A stretch of 44,461 nucleotides of DNA from an uncultured Collinsella sp. (GCA_900554135.1 USFU01000001.1:1-44461), one strand, 5' to 3'; counted from the stretch's first letter, positions 25,256 to 34,040 are shown. Notes: a model not told the origin generated them from the sequence alone. Numbers and translations are program-made.

Positions 25256-26433
25256 TTCCTTAATACAAGAGGCAAGTGCCTTTTGAATTTTCTGGCATCC
25301 TTGGCGATTTCTTCGGCGGCTTCTTCTACGCTCGCTCGCGAAACCCTGTTCCTCTCGGCATTCGACCCCTTGTGATCGCCCGACGTGGAAGCGTGTGTGT
25401 AGACCGCCATCCATTGATCGCGATTTCCCAACAGCAGAGGGTCAACCACGCCACCGTTAAAATGACGGTCGAGGATACGCAGAACCTCGTCCGGTTGGAA
25501 CGTCACGGGATCATCCGTCAGCGTCGACAGTATGTCGGCCTTCATGTGGTCGATTTCATCAAAGATAAACAGGCCCTTCTCGGCAGCTATTGCGTTAAAG
25601 AGCACAATGCCTGCACCGGTCACCGTATCGATCCTATTGATGAGCTTTTGCGGTGTCAGGGCAATCACATGCGGCATGCTCTCGTCATTGGGCAGGGCAG
25701 ACGGCCAAATCTGAGGGGTCACCTCCATACCGCGCGTGACGTTTTTAAGCTCGTGGCTCACAGCCCAACGCAAGCTCGCATCCGCCGACGATAGCTTCTC
25801 GCGAAGGGCGGGGGTCAAACGGTCTGCAACACCTCCCAGGCGATTTCGAGTGTCAAGGATGCCCAAGAGGTCATCGGCGATCTCCATCGCGTTGCGCCAT
25901 GCGCGCTTAATGATGCGATGAGAGCTCTCGTCGTCTGCCTCGATGGGACACGGGATGTCACGCACGCCCACAGCGCCCTTGCCACGCGTAGTCTCAATCC
26001 AACGCAGGATGTTTTCGCCCGCGCGCGGAAGATCGAACACGATGCGCTGCACGACATCGCCATCCATGCCCTGGTCAACCAGCAATTTGCGCACGCCTGC
26101 AACGTAGTTGTCACGGTTGTCCTTACCCGGCACCACAAACACCAGGTAACGACGGCCCGGACACTTGTTAAAACAGCCCGAATCGTCCCAGCCACCGGCA
26201 ATCAGGTCGGCCGTGACCTGCTCGGCCGTGTAGTTTTTACCCGAGCCCGTCGTGGCACCCAAAAAGTACAGGCCGTTGTTGTCCTGATCCCTAACGTCGT
26301 CCTGGCCCTTGGGGACAAACAGCGCGCGCTCAAAAAACTCGCGCATCGCCTTTTGGCGCGCAAGGTAGGGAGCAAGCTCCTTGTCGCCCGCAGACGACGG
26401 ATTCGATTGACAGTTCAGTTCCCACGTAGTCAT
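25252..26433 (-). CDS. DinG/XPD-like helicase N-terminal half (Walker A and DExH part)
   Basis: The 393-residue protein shows a P-loop GATTGSGKN (59-67), a strand with YLVFVVPGKDNR (a likely Ia region), ALTPQKLINRI, and a Walker B/DExH-like LFIFDEIDH (about 286-294). It lacks motifs III-VI, which are found in the next gene. It ends at a TGA that overlaps the next start (ATGA). ATG 26433 has GGAGG seven bases upstream; a TTG at 26439 is an alternative. A helicase split exactly between the two RecA-like lobes, with a coupled overlap, looks like a real two-subunit arrangement. A frameshift is less likely because the overlap has a clean ATGA and an AAGGAA site. Confidence 0.68.
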   Translation of the reverse strand: MTTWELNCQSNPSSAGDKELAPYLARQKAMREFFERALFVPKGQDDVRDQDNNGLYFLGATTGSGKNYTAEQVTADLIAGGWDDSGCFNKCPGRRYLVFVVPGKDNRDNYVAGVRKLLVDQGMDGDVVQRIVFDLPRAGENILRWIETTRGKGAVGVRDIPCPIEADDESSHRIIKRAWRNAMEIADDLLGILDTRNRLGGVADRLTPALREKLSSADASLRWAVSHELKNVTRGMEVTPQIWPSALPNDESMPHVIALTPQKLINRIDTVTGAGIVLFNAIAAEKGLFIFDEIDHMKADILSTLTDDPVTFQPDEVLRILDRHFNGGVVDPLLLGNRDQWMAVYTHASTSGDHKGSNAERNRVSRASVEEAAEEIAKDARKFKRHLPLVLRK

Positions 26434-26522
26434 GGTCAAACCTCCGATTTAGTTGTTACACGTGGTTGATACCATCCCGTGCGGACAAAAACTCACGCAG
26501 GGCGGTCAAGGCGGCGGCGTCC

Positions 26523-26825
26523 ATGCCGCCTGAGAGAAGAAAGAAAGGAAAGAGAAACAGTCGCGCCACCTTCGAAGATGAGCTGCTTGCCCGGTTTGTC
26601 CTGGCATACCTGTCGTCCGACGAGGGACAGAAAAAACTGGCAGACACCTCGCACGGAGATGCGCTTGTGCAACTTGCCCCCAAAGACCTCCGAAGCATGA
26701 CCGTACCCGTTCCCAGCCAACCGGAACAAGAGCGCTACGCGCGAGAGTACGAAGTGAAACAGCGCGCCTACGAGGACGCCCTTAAGCATGCGGAACATTA
26801 CGCCGCGAGCAAGGGAACGATGTAA
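26523..26825 (+). CDS. Small HsdS-like (type I specificity subunit tail) protein or remnant
   Basis: The C-terminal 75 residues read like the end of a type I specificity (HsdS) half: LLARFVLAYLSSDEGQKKL, GDALVQLAPKDLRSMTVPVP and QPEQERYAREY, followed by a helix. The target-recognition domain is missing, so this may be a remnant or a small adaptor. The start is uncertain: ATG 26523 lacks a good ribosome binding site, and the frame is open back to a TTG at 26466. It is divergent from the split helicase operon. A strong hairpin (26832-26873) follows the stop. Confidence 0.5.
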   Translation: MPPERRKKGKRNSRATFEDELLARFVLAYLSSDEGQKKLADTSHGDALVQLAPKDLRSMTVPVPSQPEQERYAREYEVKQRAYEDALKHAEHYAASKGTM

Positions 26826-26831
26826 GGCTGG

Positions 26832-26873
26832 GATCGGCAGGCTGCCTGGACTTTTCCCGGCAGCCTGCCGATC
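26832..26873 (+). terminator. Perfect 15-bp hairpin after the HsdS-like gene
   Basis: GATCGGCAGGCTGCC (26832-26846) pairs perfectly with GGCAGCCTGCCGATC (26859-26873) around a 12-base T-rich loop. There is no T tract after it, so its efficiency as an intrinsic terminator is unsure. Confidence 0.6.
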
Positions 26874-26939
26874 GATCGCGCCGTACGGAGCGGCACCAGG
26901 TCGCGGGCGCCGTGGGCCATTGGGAGCAACCCCCCTCCG

Positions 26940-27764
26940 CTACCTATGCGACAGACCGGCTTTTAGGAAGGGAAATCCGACAAGGCACAGCGCGAAGCCG
27001 ACGGCCGCGATTGCAAGCACGATGGCCACGCTCACGACGACATAGGCCACGGCAATGAAGACCAGCGCCAACATGCATGCAAGCAGCTCGGCCACGTAGC
27101 ACAAGACCAGGTTCGAGCTCGCGCGCTTCAGCAGGACGTCGGCGAGGCGGACAAGCTCGATAGCAAAACCACTGCCGAAATTGCGTCCGGGACCCTTTGC
27201 AACAAACCACTTGAACAGGCACATCAGGGCGCAGCCCAGCATCATCATGATAGAAATGGTCCATGCAGAGTGCCCCGTCTCGACAAGGCTCTGGTCGCCC
27301 ATCGCACTGCCGTTGACGAGCCAGGCCGTTCCATAACCCATGAACAGCATCGACAGCAGCAGGCAGGCGCTCACCGCGGCGAGCAAGCGCGACACGCGCC
27401 TGCTGAACACCGGATCCTCGCAGCTGAGCCCAAACCCCTTGCGAACGCGCCAAACGGCATGGTAGGCAGGGTATGCCGCGATGAGCGCGGCCACGAGCAG
27501 CGACGCCCAATCGGACCCAGGCGCCGCCGACGCGTACTCCGTGATCGCAGAAACGGAGTAGTTGGTGTGGAACGACTCGTTCAGAAATAACGCGAACTCG
27601 CCCCTCCAGATGCAGAACGGAGCGGCGACGGAGGCGATGCCGACAACGGCAATCGCGGCGACGGCAATGAGCAGCGCGCCCTGCACGAGCTTGACGGCCT
27701 CGCCCTTGTTGATGCGGGGTGCAGCCTCAACGACGCTGGATGAAATTTGGATAGAGGTGTTCAT
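26940..27764 (-). CDS. Multi-pass membrane protein of unknown function
   Basis: The 274-residue protein has five or six hydrophobic helices (about 28-52, 88-106, 127-150, 166-186 and 215-262). The last stretch is long enough for two spans. Early in the protein a polar N-terminus carries SSSVVEAAPRINKGEAVK. No family was recognised, though it resembles DUF2975-like membrane proteins in layout. AAGGAA lies before the ATG. No helix-turn-helix partner gene of the kind often next to DUF2975 is visible. It stands in the defence island, but nothing ties it to defence. Confidence 0.65.
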   Translation of the reverse strand: MNTSIQISSSVVEAAPRINKGEAVKLVQGALLIAVAAIAVVGIASVAAPFCIWRGEFALFLNESFHTNYSVSAITEYASAAPGSDWASLLVAALIAAYPAYHAVWRVRKGFGLSCEDPVFSRRVSRLLAAVSACLLLSMLFMGYGTAWLVNGSAMGDQSLVETGHSAWTISIMMMLGCALMCLFKWFVAKGPGRNFGSGFAIELVRLADVLLKRASSNLVLCYVAELLACMLALVFIAVAYVVVSVAIVLAIAAVGFALCLVGFPFLKAGLSHR

Positions 27765-27891
27765 GATCTTCCTTTCAGAGAGACCCGATTGGTTAGCGAT
27801 TGGGTTTTAGAGTGATTGATGCAAATACGGGGGCTATCTAATTGCCCCAGCAAAACAGCAGGTCAATTTGACCGTTCGTGAAGAAATGGGA

Positions 27892-28233
27892 CTAGCAGGC
27901 GATGTCAAAATCGTCGTGGCTCGAGATTTCAGCGCTAGCGACACCACGCGATGGGACACACGCAAACTCAAGCTGGCGAACCGGCGAGACTATCGGATAG
28001 CCCTCGGCACCCCACTCAAGCTCAAAGCCCAAGCGGGCAAGCTCGTCGCGGCAGTTGTCGACCATAAGCTCACAGGCGCTTTGACGGGCGCAGGCCTCAA
28101 AATAGCCAAGCTCGCATGCATCGGAAAGGCAGGCCTTCAGCTCGTCGCAGATGGTCATAACTTCGCAAACGAGATCTTCGAGTTCGTCGCACCTGGCGGA
28201 ATTCACCAGTTCAAACAGGGTGTCGTCAAACAT
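27892..28233 (-). CDS. Small acidic, cysteine-containing hypothetical protein
   Basis: This 113-residue protein is helical, acidic and rich in Cys (about nine), with CDELEDLVCEVMTICDELKA and DACELGYFEACARQSACELM. The N-terminal 75 residues look like two or three amphipathic helices. No family was recognised. ATG 28233 has GGAGG seven bases upstream; the frame is open further upstream to 28422 but runs into the divergent gene. It is divergent from the DUF6076-like gene, with a shared 111-base upstream region that contains an inverted repeat. Confidence 0.6.
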   Translation of the reverse strand: MFDDTLFELVNSARCDELEDLVCEVMTICDELKACLSDACELGYFEACARQSACELMVDNCRDELARLGFELEWGAEGYPIVSPVRQLEFACVPSRGVASAEISSHDDFDIAC

Positions 28234-28294
28234 TTTCCGTCCTCCTTTGGACTTCTTTCTTGCTCGACTCCTATTGAACACGGCAGAGTGGCAC

Positions 28295-28333
28295 AATAGC
28301 ACACATATTCTGGTTTTTAAATTTTGTGCTATT
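28295..28333. promoter_or_regulatory. Inverted repeat in the divergent region of the DUF6076-like gene
   Basis: AATAGCACA (28295-28303) and TGTGCTATT (28325-28333) are perfect 9-bp arms separated by 21 bases. The second arm touches the AGGAG ribosome binding site of the 28345 gene, so a bound protein or an RNA hairpin would block translation or transcription. Confidence 0.5.
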
Positions 28334-28344
28334 AGGAGATAGAC

Positions 28345-30672
28345 ATGAAGAAAATCGCATACAGCCTCGATGCCGACTGGAATGCGCGCGTCCTCTTTCT
28401 CCGGTCCAAAGCAAACCCACAACTCTGCTTGTTAAGCAAATACAACGGCTTTAGTTCGCCAAATGCAGATCACGCTAGCCTATTTGATTCAGTTGACTTA
28501 GCAAACGACCTACTCCGGATCGACCTGCATTCGTTCTTCACCGAAATGGCCGGCTGGCATCTCTATTACCGCAAATGCAGGCCGGCCTATATCCTGTCTG
28601 AAGATGCCCCCTACATTCGCCACTTGTCTAAACTCGATGTCAGCGATCATGGCCTTTTTCACAAGCGCACGGCATACTGGAAAAGACTGGAGTTGGCACC
28701 TTACATCGACAGAGTTGAAGGCTCAAAATTTAGGCTGCTCATTTTTCCAGACCGGCATGAATATGCCCGCTGGCGCGATTCCCAGCCGCCTCTTTCACCT
28801 GGTTTTTGTCCAGCCATTAACAGCGCCTTGGAGCACAGCTCCAGCGGCAGTATTTCCACCTCTACAAAACACCTGCTTATGAGCGCTTGCTCAATATGTT
28901 TGACGTGCAACGGCTCAAGCTTGCCTGACCCGTTCTATTATTCCTACCTTTTTGGAACGATCGCCGCTGAATGCAGCGAGATAAACGGGCTGTTAGCCCT
29001 CATTTGTGCAGACAAAAACCTGATTCAACGATACGACGCAGCTGGCCTCTTCGGCTCATATCTCTCCTTAGAAAAATTCGAAACAGGGCGAATTGCGAAG
29101 ATTAGTTCTTTTGAGCTTACAGAAGAGCCCAGTATTGCGACGTACGACCCGACTTCGAGTTTCTCCAAGTTCTTCAAAACGGGCGAGTCGTCTTTTCTGA
29201 CAAGCCATGACCTCGACTACCTACAGTCGTTATACGCCGCCATCTTACAAACATGCCTTAACATTGACCAGAAAACGCATAGTGTTTCCGAAGGAAAGGC
29301 GCTCGACGAGCTTAAGAATCAGGCAATCCGAGCGTATATAGACGCTTCCAACAAGGCATACAGGGGAATGGCTCAAGAACTGGACTCTGTAATCAACCTT
29401 TGTTCAAAGGTGCTTTCATCTTTAAGAATATGGGGGGCTTCTGAAAAGAATCGCGAAACGTTAATTGATCTTTTAAGCGAATTGCAAACGTTCAGAGATT
29501 CTGAATATTTCCGTACGCTTGATCAGTTTTCCAACATTAATCACCAGTTGTCGCAATCAAATGTCTCTGACGATCTGATATTAAAAGCTCGAGAGATAAT
29601 AGACCACTTCAGGCGCCTAACCGACAGCGACACCCGTGGACCCCTGGTCCGAAATGTGGCACTGAATGACACCGAGGCATCACTTGAACAAATAAAGAGA
29701 CATGCGATTATCCGTCATGCCAAGAATACATGCCTGTTTGAGACGGAATGGTCCTTTTCAAAGTTCTATGCACGACTTCTTAGCGAGCTGCTCAATTGCG
29801 GAAAAATTCCAATTAGATGCAAGTCATGCGGCTCGTTATTCTTTCCAACCGGATCGAACAGCCAGTACTGCGACCGCTTTGACCCCACTACCAATCTATA
29901 CTGCAACCCCCGACTCAACGAAAAGAAACACTTGGGCCGAAAGGCACCGCATGGCACGGCCATCAACCTTCATAAAAAGGCGGAAACCGCCAAACAGCTC
30001 AATGAAAAAAGACGTCATGCATACTTTGCAGAGCTCGAGGAATTTGTTGACCATGAAATAGGGCCCGTTTACTTCAAAAGCACTCTGATAACGGATGAGC
30101 TCTATCAGTCCTGGAGGTCCGCAATCAACACTCCGAAAAACCAGCCCAGAACAAAGACACCCGAACAGCTCGCCTTCCCTCATCCCGTAATCTGGGAAGA
30201 CCGGGTCATTGACGGCAATCAGAAAATCGCCGTATACCTTAATCAGTATGCCTATCCCGCACTGCGAGACAAGCTTGACCAAAGTGACAAATCGTCAAAA
30301 TCGAGCTGCACGGTAATAGACAAGCCAACTATTCGTTTTGGCGGTTGGATACTGTGCCTGTTTGAGCTTCTGCGTCTTATTGCTTCCATTAATAACGACA
30401 AGGAGCGTGTCCAAGATGGTCCAGTCCCAATCCCGGGCCTAGGCCCGATGGGTGCTTATACCCCCGATAGAAGTCCCTTGGAACCTTGGCCAAAAGGTAG
30501 AGAAAGGTTCCTGCGTTTTCCGTCCAGCGGGAAGGAGAGTTTTATTCTCTTTGAAATCATAGGCGAGGAGCGCAGCAAGCAACTTCAGATGGATTTAACG
30601 CATGCCGCGCCCCGGCCTCAACCAAAAGAGTTTCAATGGCAATATCCACTGGAGCGTCAAGAGCAAGACTGA
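28345..30672 (+). CDS. Large zinc-ribbon protein, DUF6076-like
   Basis: The 775-residue protein is mostly helical, with no membrane segment. Near residues 492-520 it has a treble-clef/zinc-ribbon motif: IRCKSCGSLFFPTGSN, then QYCDRFDP and LYCNPRL, a C-x2-C...C...C pattern resembling proteins annotated as DUF6076. A Leu-rich coiled region (about 310-450) lies before it. The function of such proteins is unknown; the single zinc ribbon suggests nucleic-acid or protein binding. AGGAG lies eight bases before the ATG. Codon use is more A/T-rich than the flanking housekeeping genes, consistent with horizontal gain. Two hairpins follow the stop. Confidence 0.7.
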   Translation: MKKIAYSLDADWNARVLFLRSKANPQLCLLSKYNGFSSPNADHASLFDSVDLANDLLRIDLHSFFTEMAGWHLYYRKCRPAYILSEDAPYIRHLSKLDVSDHGLFHKRTAYWKRLELAPYIDRVEGSKFRLLIFPDRHEYARWRDSQPPLSPGFCPAINSALEHSSSGSISTSTKHLLMSACSICLTCNGSSLPDPFYYSYLFGTIAAECSEINGLLALICADKNLIQRYDAAGLFGSYLSLEKFETGRIAKISSFELTEEPSIATYDPTSSFSKFFKTGESSFLTSHDLDYLQSLYAAILQTCLNIDQKTHSVSEGKALDELKNQAIRAYIDASNKAYRGMAQELDSVINLCSKVLSSLRIWGASEKNRETLIDLLSELQTFRDSEYFRTLDQFSNINHQLSQSNVSDDLILKAREIIDHFRRLTDSDTRGPLVRNVALNDTEASLEQIKRHAIIRHAKNTCLFETEWSFSKFYARLLSELLNCGKIPIRCKSCGSLFFPTGSNSQYCDRFDPTTNLYCNPRLNEKKHLGRKAPHGTAINLHKKAETAKQLNEKRRHAYFAELEEFVDHEIGPVYFKSTLITDELYQSWRSAINTPKNQPRTKTPEQLAFPHPVIWEDRVIDGNQKIAVYLNQYAYPALRDKLDQSDKSSKSSCTVIDKPTIRFGGWILCLFELLRLIASINNDKERVQDGPVPIPGLGPMGAYTPDRSPLEPWPKGRERFLRFPSSGKESFILFEIIGEERSKQLQMDLTHAAPRPQPKEFQWQYPLERQEQD

Positions 30673-30675
30673 GTA

Positions 30676-30743
30676 TTTGCGCGGTTCCGTACCGCGCAAA
30701 TTTCGGGACAGTACCGGCGGTATCGCGAATCGGTACCGCCGGT
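30676..30743 (+). terminator. Two consecutive hairpins after the DUF6076-like gene
   Basis: TTTGCGCGGT (30676-30685) pairs perfectly with ACCGCGCAAA (30691-30700) and is followed by TTTC, an intrinsic-terminator shape. ACCGGCGGTA (30713-30722) then pairs perfectly with TACCGCCGGT (30734-30743). Both share a GGTAC/GTACC core, suggesting related repeats. Confidence 0.7.
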
Positions 30744-31042
30744 GTCCGTTCAGTACCGTCAGCCGTATATGTCGCGCATGTTGACGCTCCCCATCTCCAG
30801 CCAGACACTACCCGGCGCGATCACCATTTTGCGGATTCTAACGCTGGATTAAACAAGATTCCCGAAAATCCATGTTGTCATATCTCTGTCACGGGGTGTT
30901 TCGGCGTGACAAACGACGGCAAAAGTCGCAAGTGGTTTGGAGGTGCATTACCATGACGAAGCCCCACACAAATAGCCTGTGACTTGTAGGCGTAAGGATG
31001 CCATGAGCCAAACACAATCGCCCCGAGCAAAAGTAGGCCATT
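30744..31042. other. Gene-free stretch between convergent genes
   Basis: I see no convincing gene in these 299 bases. One short hairpin is visible: TGTCACG (30887-30893) with CGTGACA (30905-30911). It lies about 130 bases beyond the mcrC stop on the minus strand, without a T tract. Confidence 0.5.
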
Positions 31043-32347
31043 TTACTTTGTGCACTGATTGTCACCATGCTCATGTCGCAACCAGCTTGATATTTGCGAA
31101 ACCGATTCCGTTACCCCGTTTTTTCGAGCGAAATTCATGAGATTTATTGGCAACATAGTTAGGTATACACTTTTTGTTCCCAACTTAGAGTCAATTCTCC
31201 ATGTTTTGCATGCCGTGTCATCTGACACTGGATATAGCAAGGATACTTTTTGCGTACCCAGCAGATGAGCATCAGCGAAGACCTGATACACATCGCCTGA
31301 AACAGGATGATCGTTGTAAACCTTATACTTCGCGTCAGCAATCGCGATTACTTTATTGGTTCCGTCTTTGAAAACAACGTCCGGGATGGTTTCAAGTTTC
31401 TGGCCGCTTCCGGAAATTACTTCTCCGAAGCTGTAGGAATGCTTTGACACCTTGCAGTCATTCCTCTTTGAGCTTTGGTCGCAAAGCCAAAACATGAGGT
31501 TTTCGAATACGGAATCTGTATTCCATAGAAAACCGCTTAGGGATTTGTCCCCCACGGCATAAGACAACCCAGACCCTTCAAGAAGCATCAGAGAAATGTT
31601 AAGGGCATCTTCTAGTCCTCGATATTGCGCACTTAGGCGCAGTTTTCTTGCGTCGACAATATGAGGAACGGGTGTTTTGACGAAAGACAGTGTGCCGGCT
31701 ACGTACCGCAGATTACGAGCCATTGAGGGTGATCCGACTATTGCAGTTAATCGTTCAGCCGCCCATTTAATTAAGCTCGCATATGGAGTATCCATCGAAA
31801 GCGAGTCAATAAGGCAAGGGTATTCCCATGGACGGGCAACCATATGCGTTACCTGCGAAAGATCAAGGCTACCGCGTAAAGCAGGGCCCTTGTAACAAGT
31901 CGTTCGATATCCCTGGGGGAAACCCCTCAACGAGCCCTTTGTACAAGAATTTATAAACGCCTGTGCAAATAAATCAACAAGTGCTTGGTTGGTGGAGTTA
32001 TTTGCCTGCATTTGTCGGTTGCTGATGAAACCTCCGTTTGCTACAGCAAGAATTTTCCAAAAAGCAACCTGCCATTCGTTATGTTGTGCATTAAGAAATT
32101 TGGGAGCTATTTCAAAATCGATATCTCCAATTCTTGCCATACCGGAAATACCCTCTGCGCGCACCTCGAATTGTCCCTCAGTGTTTTTTCGGATTGCGAA
32201 AGGAGTGCGTCTTAGCCCTAAAGAAGACCTCCACAATTCAGCGTTATTTCTTATTTCGTAAACCTCGGTTTGGGTAACTTCGAGCGGAATAAACTCTCCG
32301 TACTCCTGAAGCGTTATCCTCCGATGCTTTTTCATCTTGCGAGCCAT
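31043..32347 (-). CDS. mcrC: McrC-like nuclease subunit of an McrBC restriction system
   Basis: The 434-residue protein matches McrC, the endonuclease partner of McrB. The N-terminus has LTEYGEF-like LQEYGEFIPL and a beta-rich region, then FEIAPKFL (the I.PK sign). The C-terminal PD-(D/E)XK active site is intact: PDVVFKDGTNKVIAIADAKY near 320-342, with Asp and the D-A-K pair. E. coli McrC is 348 residues, so this one is longer. Its start overlaps the mcrB stop by 16 bases. It is the last gene of a five-gene operon with two adenine methylases, an arrangement like LlaJI or BsuMI rather than stand-alone McrBC. Confidence 0.9.
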   Translation of the reverse strand: MARKMKKHRRITLQEYGEFIPLEVTQTEVYEIRNNAELWRSSLGLRRTPFAIRKNTEGQFEVRAEGISGMARIGDIDFEIAPKFLNAQHNEWQVAFWKILAVANGGFISNRQMQANNSTNQALVDLFAQAFINSCTKGSLRGFPQGYRTTCYKGPALRGSLDLSQVTHMVARPWEYPCLIDSLSMDTPYASLIKWAAERLTAIVGSPSMARNLRYVAGTLSFVKTPVPHIVDARKLRLSAQYRGLEDALNISLMLLEGSGLSYAVGDKSLSGFLWNTDSVFENLMFWLCDQSSKRNDCKVSKHSYSFGEVISGSGQKLETIPDVVFKDGTNKVIAIADAKYKVYNDHPVSGDVYQVFADAHLLGTQKVSLLYPVSDDTACKTWRIDSKLGTKSVYLTMLPINLMNFARKNGVTESVSQISSWLRHEHGDNQCTK

Positions 32348-33480
32348 CGGAATGAACGAGCAATAGTGTCTTTATCGAGGCTGGAAACATCCACAGGTGC
32401 AAGCACACCTGATCCATCCATGTGAGCAGCGTCTTCACGGACCGTCCAGGCATAATCTCCGTCTTCTGGAGGATTATCGGCTTTTAGTAGCCCGCACAGC
32501 ACGTCAGCACGCCCTGCAAATCTGTCCTCCAGCTGAGGGAATATGGTTTCGTCCCACAGCTCTGCAAGTTGTTTCCATGACAGGTCCGAGCCGCTCTCGG
32601 AAGGTTGGAGCGACATAAACAGTCCGTGGCCAAGTTCAAACTCGGAACCAAGATCAGCCGCAATTGCATCATTAAGGTAATTAAAGATAGCGATGGCGCA
32701 TTCTTGGGCGGAATAATGGTCGACGTCCTCGTTTCCTAAAGGAAATTCGGTAAACCAATAATATTTAAGTGTCTCTTCGGAGGGCTTTAAGTAGAGACGG
32801 TCAAAACGGCGCGCCAGCGCGCTATCGATTGGAACCGCAGCACGATCGACGCTATTCATTGTTGCAACAATGTAGATATCTTTAGGGAACTTCAAACCCT
32901 TTTTGATCCGCGCGATGCCTCCATCAGGACGGTGTATCTCCTCACTTTCGCCATCTCTGTAATTAATCTGGCGAAGCGGGATGGGAATAGGAAAGGCTCC
33001 GTCTTCACGGTAATCAAAATCTAGAAACGTCATGAACTCGCCAAAGATTCGAGCGGCATTCCCTCTGTTGATCTCGTCGATAAACAAGACAACGGACTTG
33101 TATTTGGAATTATCATCGTTCAATTCGATTACCGCATCAAGCAGAATACCTGCCCAAGGTTCCAAGGAGAGGGACGATTCGGCGGTTGAAGGCTTCAATC
33201 CAATAACAAAATCCTCGTATGTATATGACTGGTGAAAAGTCGTCCACACAACTTTTGCAGGTGTGGGTATAGGTAGTTTTCTTGTAGGACGAGTCAATGG
33301 CAACGCCATAGTGCTGTCTGGACCGATGGTGGCAGCATCGGGGTTATCGTCAGGTTGTTGAAGCTTGTGAAAAAGCTGGCTAATGATGCGAGTCTTTCCA
33401 GTGCCGGGAGGGCCATATAGCAACACGTTGCGCCCGCGAGACCAACTGTCAAAAATGCGGTTGTAAATAATATCGTCCAT
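32332..33480 (-). CDS. mcrB: McrB-like AAA+ GTPase, without the usual N-terminal DNA-binding domain
   Basis: The 382-residue protein starts directly at its AAA+ module: Walker A GPPGTGKT (23-30), Walker B VVLFIDEINRGN (130-141), and the McrB-type signature MNSVDRAAVPID with ALARRFDR (208-228). McrB proteins translocate DNA using GTP and activate McrC. Known McrB has a separate N-terminal DNA-recognition domain of about 160 residues, which is missing here. The unknown 184-residue protein encoded three bases upstream could replace it. It overlaps mcrC by 16 bases. Confidence 0.9.
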   Translation of the reverse strand: MDDIIYNRIFDSWSRGRNVLLYGPPGTGKTRIISQLFHKLQQPDDNPDAATIGPDSTMALPLTRPTRKLPIPTPAKVVWTTFHQSYTYEDFVIGLKPSTAESSLSLEPWAGILLDAVIELNDDNSKYKSVVLFIDEINRGNAARIFGEFMTFLDFDYREDGAFPIPIPLRQINYRDGESEEIHRPDGGIARIKKGLKFPKDIYIVATMNSVDRAAVPIDSALARRFDRLYLKPSEETLKYYWFTEFPLGNEDVDHYSAQECAIAIFNYLNDAIAADLGSEFELGHGLFMSLQPSESGSDLSWKQLAELWDETIFPQLEDRFAGRADVLCGLLKADNPPEDGDYAWTVREDAAHMDGSGVLAPVDVSSLDKDTIARSFRWLAR

Positions 33481-33483
33481 TGT

Positions 33484-34038
33484 TTATCCTTCCACCTCAA
33501 ATACGCCACCGACTCCTTTGCTGCTGTATAGCTCCCAATTGGGGTCGCTCTCATCCATGTCTTCTGGGCGAAATCCCTTTGTAAACCCAGCATAAAACTC
33601 ACCGTCGGTGGAGCGAGCGATATAGACCCTGAGTCCACCTTCCGGAAAGAACTTTGCAGCTTCATCCCTGTTTTTAACCCAATCAGGGGCTTCTGGGAAT
33701 CCATACTTTTTCGTCCAGGCAGGATGCCTCATGGTGCTTTCTTGTCGACGATTCTGATTGCTGATTCTCAATCTATCGCCTGACTTGCTCTTGAATTCCA
33801 GCAATCCCATAACCTCTGGGTCACACAACACATGTGCGGAAATAGATATAGGCAAGGCCGCTACGCCTTCTGCCAATTCGTAGCCTAAGAAGTTCAGAGT
33901 TTTTTCTTTCATTGATGAGGGTATCTCGATATAGAGGGACCCATGTCCGCCGGCAATCTGGGGATGGCGTTCAATGTTGTAAAATTCCCCCAGTTGAACC
34001 TGTCTCCACCAGACTTTATCAATCTTTACCTGGTCCAT
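33484..34038 (-). CDS. Hypothetical 184-residue protein of the restriction operon
   Basis: No family was recognised. Seen: DQVKIDKVWWRQVQLGEFYN, IPSSMKEKTLNFLGYEL and FKSKSGDRLRISNQNRRQES (basic, Asn/Arg-rich), then WTKKYGFPEAPDWVKNRDEA and RVYIARSTDGEFYAGFTKG. The early basic segment with LLEFKSKSG could be an ExK-type nuclease or DNA-binding strand. It sits two bases after the adenine methylase and three bases before mcrB, so it is part of the operon. By position it may be the DNA-recognition or third restriction subunit, like ydiR in BsuMI. This is inference. Confidence 0.65.
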   Translation of the reverse strand: MDQVKIDKVWWRQVQLGEFYNIERHPQIAGGHGSLYIEIPSSMKEKTLNFLGYELAEGVAALPISISAHVLCDPEVMGLLEFKSKSGDRLRISNQNRRQESTMRHPAWTKKYGFPEAPDWVKNRDEAAKFFPEGGLRVYIARSTDGEFYAGFTKGFRPEDMDESDPNWELYSSKGVGGVFEVEG

Positions 34039-34040
34039 TA

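Noticed and set aside
25256..25414. N-terminal extension of the helicase/nuclease protein
   Set aside because: It repeats the DNA of the upstream gene in another phase and reads Arg-rich; the ATGA overlap gives a clean start at 25255.
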